Positions 53,763-55,854 of a stretch of 55,854 nt of DNA are shown piece by piece; positions within the stretch are counted from its first letter, which is position 1, and each line of letters starts with the position of its first letter. The position numbers were made by a program, and so were the translations under genes. The notes under the pieces were generated by a model. The model had not been told where the DNA came from. It searched no databases and was given only the letters and a program-made list of their open reading frames with translations. Origin of the DNA: an uncultured Granulosicoccaceae bacterium (GTDB taxonomy: Bacteria > Pseudomonadota > Gammaproteobacteria > Granulosicoccales > Granulosicoccaceae); contig CALHCI010000030.1 of NCBI GenBank assembly GCA_937931165.1, positions 1 through 55,854 on the forward strand, read 5' to 3'.

Positions 53763-55595
53763 GTGACTGATTCCGCTCCAGTGCACGAAGAAAAGTCTGG
53801 CCCGGCGCTCAACCCCGGTGTGACGCAAACGCATAGTCTGGCGGCACTTCTCAGTCTGTTGCGCTACGCAAAAAAACATCGCCCGAGAATTCTGCTGGCG
53901 GCGCTTTGTTCGGTAATTAATAAAGTTTTTGATGTGATGCCGGAGATACTAATCGGCATTGCCATTGATGTTGTCGTTAATCAGCAGAGCAGTTTTGTCG
54001 CCTCTCTCGGATTTGCAACTGCCGTTTCTCAAATAATGGCGCTTGCAGTGCTTACATTTGTTGTATGGGCAGGGGAATCTCTGTTTGAGTATTTTCATTT
54101 AGTACTGTGGCGTAATCTCGCTCAACGGTTACAGGCCGAGCTCCGGCAGGATGCCTATGACAGCACTCAGCGTCAGGAGCTTGCCTATTTTGAACACCGT
54201 AGCTCTGGTGAACTGGTGTCTATTCTTAATGACGATGTCAATCAGCTTGAACGGTTTCTCGACGGCGGTGTCAATGACCTGATTCAGACGTTCGTTACCG
54301 TGCTACTGGTTGGAGGAGTTTTCTTCTATTTATCGCCGACCATTGCGCTGTTGGCGTTTACGCCTATTCCGGTGATTGTTTGGGGAGCGTTTTATTTTCT
54401 TCGCCGTGCCGCACCATTGTATGCCGATGTTCGTACGCAGGTTGGCCGCCTGGCCAATCGTTTATCCAACAACATTGGTGGCATGACAACAATCAAGTCC
54501 TATACAGCAGAGCAACGCGAATCAGCTGCTTTAAAAGCGCTGAGTGAACAGTATGTGAGCGCCAACCGCAAAGCTATTGCCGTTAGCTCGGCGTTTATTC
54601 CGGTTATTCGCATGGCCATACTTGCCGGTTTTCTATTTACTTTTGTGTACGGAGCGTTTCTGACACTCGAAGGTGAACTTAATGTGGGTGCTTACGGCGT
54701 ACTGGTTTTTCTGACTCAACGATTGTTATGGCCACTCACTGATCTGGCAAAAACCATTGATCTCTATGAGCGGGCGATGGCCAGTACAAGACGCATTCTC
54801 GGTTTAATAAACGACGATACCAGTGCACAGACTATTACAGAAAAGAATGTGTTAAGTACCACAGACGCCGGTGCGCTTGAGTTCAGACATATCAATTTTA
54901 CCTACCGTCAGTCTGGTGCCGGGCTAATTGATTTTGATCTGTCAGTGCCGGCAGGCAGCACGACAGCGCTTGTTGGCACGACAGGGTCCGGTAAGTCTAC
55001 GCTGGTGAAGCTGTTGCTGCGGTTTTATGAGCCTGACAGCGGTTGTATTTTGTTTAACAATATCGCTATTAATTCGATAACCCTGAATAGTCTCAGGCAA
55101 TCGATCGGGCTGGTAAGTCAGGATACCTTTCTGTTTGATGGCAGCATTGGTGAAAACATCGCTTATGGAAGAATAGGCGCCAGTGAACAGGAAATCATAC
55201 AGGCTGCTATTGCGGCTGAAGCATGGTCTTTTATTGAAAAACTGCCGCAACAACTAAACACCGAGGTGGGTGAGCGTGGTGTTCGGCTGTCTGGCGGCCA
55301 GCGGCAGCGAATCTCACTGGCGAGAGCCATACTCAAAGATCCTCCGGTGCTGATACTCGACGAGGCAACCAGTGCGGTGGACAATGAAACCGAAGCGGCT
55401 ATTCAACGATCACTGGAACGTATCTCCCGTAGTCGCACCGTGCTGGTCATCGCGCATCGGCTTTCTACTGTCGTTAATGCAGACAATATTGTGGTGCTTG
55501 AAGAAGGGCGAATAGTGGAGCAGGGAACACACACGGAGCTTCTGGAACTGAGTGGCCACTATGCCAGACAATGGAATGTTCAGACGGGGCAGTAA
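53763..55595 (+). CDS. ABC exporter, fused membrane and ATPase domains
   Basis: This 610-aa protein has an N-terminal membrane domain with about six helices (residues 40-330) and a C-terminal ATPase: Walker A GTTGSGKST (about 405), Q-loop SQDTFLF, signature LSGGQRQRIS, Walker B VLILDEATSAVD and H-loop IAHRLST. It works as a homodimer or heterodimer exporting lipids, peptides or drugs; its substrate is unknown. Start is GTG, 6 nt after the PuuA-like gene, so they share a transcript. Confidence 0.94.
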   Translation: MTDSAPVHEEKSGPALNPGVTQTHSLAALLSLLRYAKKHRPRILLAALCSVINKVFDVMPEILIGIAIDVVVNQQSSFVASLGFATAVSQIMALAVLTFVVWAGESLFEYFHLVLWRNLAQRLQAELRQDAYDSTQRQELAYFEHRSSGELVSILNDDVNQLERFLDGGVNDLIQTFVTVLLVGGVFFYLSPTIALLAFTPIPVIVWGAFYFLRRAAPLYADVRTQVGRLANRLSNNIGGMTTIKSYTAEQRESAALKALSEQYVSANRKAIAVSSAFIPVIRMAILAGFLFTFVYGAFLTLEGELNVGAYGVLVFLTQRLLWPLTDLAKTIDLYERAMASTRRILGLINDDTSAQTITEKNVLSTTDAGALEFRHINFTYRQSGAGLIDFDLSVPAGSTTALVGTTGSGKSTLVKLLLRFYEPDSGCILFNNIAINSITLNSLRQSIGLVSQDTFLFDGSIGENIAYGRIGASEQEIIQAAIAAEAWSFIEKLPQQLNTEVGERGVRLSGGQRQRISLARAILKDPPVLILDEATSAVDNETEAAIQRSLERISRSRTVLVIAHRLSTVVNADNIVVLEEGRIVEQGTHTELLELSGHYARQWNVQTGQ

Positions 55596-55674
55596 TTACT
55601 CACAGCATCACAAGATGAAATTTACTCAATTATGCAATAAGCTCTTGCGGTGTTTTCTCAGAAAGGCTGGAAAA

Positions 55675-55854
55675 ATGAAATTTACGATTGAATATTGCGT
55701 GCAGTGAAATTATAAGCCGACAGCTCTCCGTGTGGGAGACCGACTGATGAGCATCGCAGGCGCTGAAGTAGAACTGATCGAAGGTGGTGGTGGTGTATTC
55801 GAAATTGAACGCAATGGTGAGTTGCTGTTTTCTAAAAAACAGTTAATGCGGTTT
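55675..55854 (+). CDS. SelW/Rdx-family selenoprotein with in-frame UGA (partial, cut by window end)
   Basis: Reading UGA (55705-55707) as selenocysteine gives M-KFTIEYCVQ-U-NYKPTALRVGDRL, then GAEVELIEGGGGVFEIERNG and ELLFSKKQLMRF, a near-complete Rdx/SelW domain: redox motif C-x-x-U at positions 8 and 11, NYKP-x-A, and GGGGVFE. The normal family sequence has Cys where UGA stands. Rdx proteins are thioredoxin-like redox proteins. Start: ATG 55675 with AAGG eight bases upstream; an in-frame ATG at 55615 begins a 20-codon longer form. 60 codons are visible of roughly 85-95. The rest lies beyond the window. Standard gene calling stops at the UGA or begins at ATG 55747 after it. Confidence 0.87.
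55721..55746 (+). promoter_or_regulatory. Candidate bacterial SECIS hairpin
   Basis: CAG (55721-55723) pairs with CTG (55744-55746), and TCTCC (55725-55729) pairs with GGAGA (55735-55739). The apical loop GTGTG (55730-55734) contains GU, the feature SelB recognises. The loop begins 22 nt after the UGA, inside the distance used by known bacterial SECIS elements. The lower stem is interrupted by an internal loop. Confidence 0.72.

Overview
The window looks like chromosomal DNA of a gammaproteobacterium, probably free-living and perhaps marine. The clearest evidence is the gene order thrS-infC-rpmI-rplT-pheS-pheT-ihfA-merR-tRNA-Pro, which is classic for that class. rapA, an orphan SOS-type dnaE2, QmcA/NfeD and an MltA lipoprotein fit the same picture. 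I see no transposase, integrase, phage module or CRISPR array. No taxon below class is claimed.

Layout. 1-5.8 kb (minus strand): an amino-acid ABC transporter pair (binding protein and permease, no ATPase nearby), a 1043-aa SAM-domain/class III cyclase/AAA-ATPase/TPR signalling protein, and an IMPACT-family protein. 6.0-13.4 kb (plus strand): the translation cluster. infC appears to use an AUA start codon, and a strong intrinsic terminator separates rplT from pheS. 13.4-16 kb: tRNA-Pro(GGG) is followed by three tightly packed genes that I do not recognise, then a non-coding stretch with a 7-bp tandem repeat. 16-28 kb: housekeeping and small genes, including DUF922, enoyl-CoA hydratase, DUF1285, a CueR-type regulator behind a textbook 19-bp-spacer operator, a YbaK-like protein, xthA, rapA, a malonyl-CoA synthetase-like enzyme, a coiled-coil protein and a DUF2799 lipoprotein. 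28-33 kb: an intergenic cluster of DnaA boxes, dnaE2 under a perfect LexA dyad, and a divergent protein with a J-domain-like HPD motif. 33-41.7 kb (minus strand): HAD hydrolase, GrpB-like, histidine phosphatase, DUF349 protein, and leuB, leuD and leuC. 41.7-42.7 kb: three very short hydrophobic ORFs. 42.7-55.6 kb: PLP decarboxylase, mltA, a stomatin/NfeD pair, a di-haem peroxidase-like lipoprotein, fructosamine kinase, an SRPBCC/GyrI-like protein, a large exported protein, a PuuA-like glutamine synthetase family enzyme and an ABC exporter.

The most interesting item is at the right edge. The reading frame from 55675 encodes a SelW/Rdx-family protein whose C-x-x-C motif reads C-x-x-UGA. A compact hairpin with a GU-containing loop begins about 17 nt after the UGA. 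This is most simply a selenoprotein gene with its bacterial SECIS element, cut by the window end and invisible to ordinary ORF calling. Other signals worth following are a repeated, apparently structured element upstream of both mltA and the stomatin operon, with one compensatory base-pair change, and the SOS promoter of dnaE2, which leaves almost no 5' leader.

No searches or folding programs were run. All family calls rest on motifs and remembered family features.
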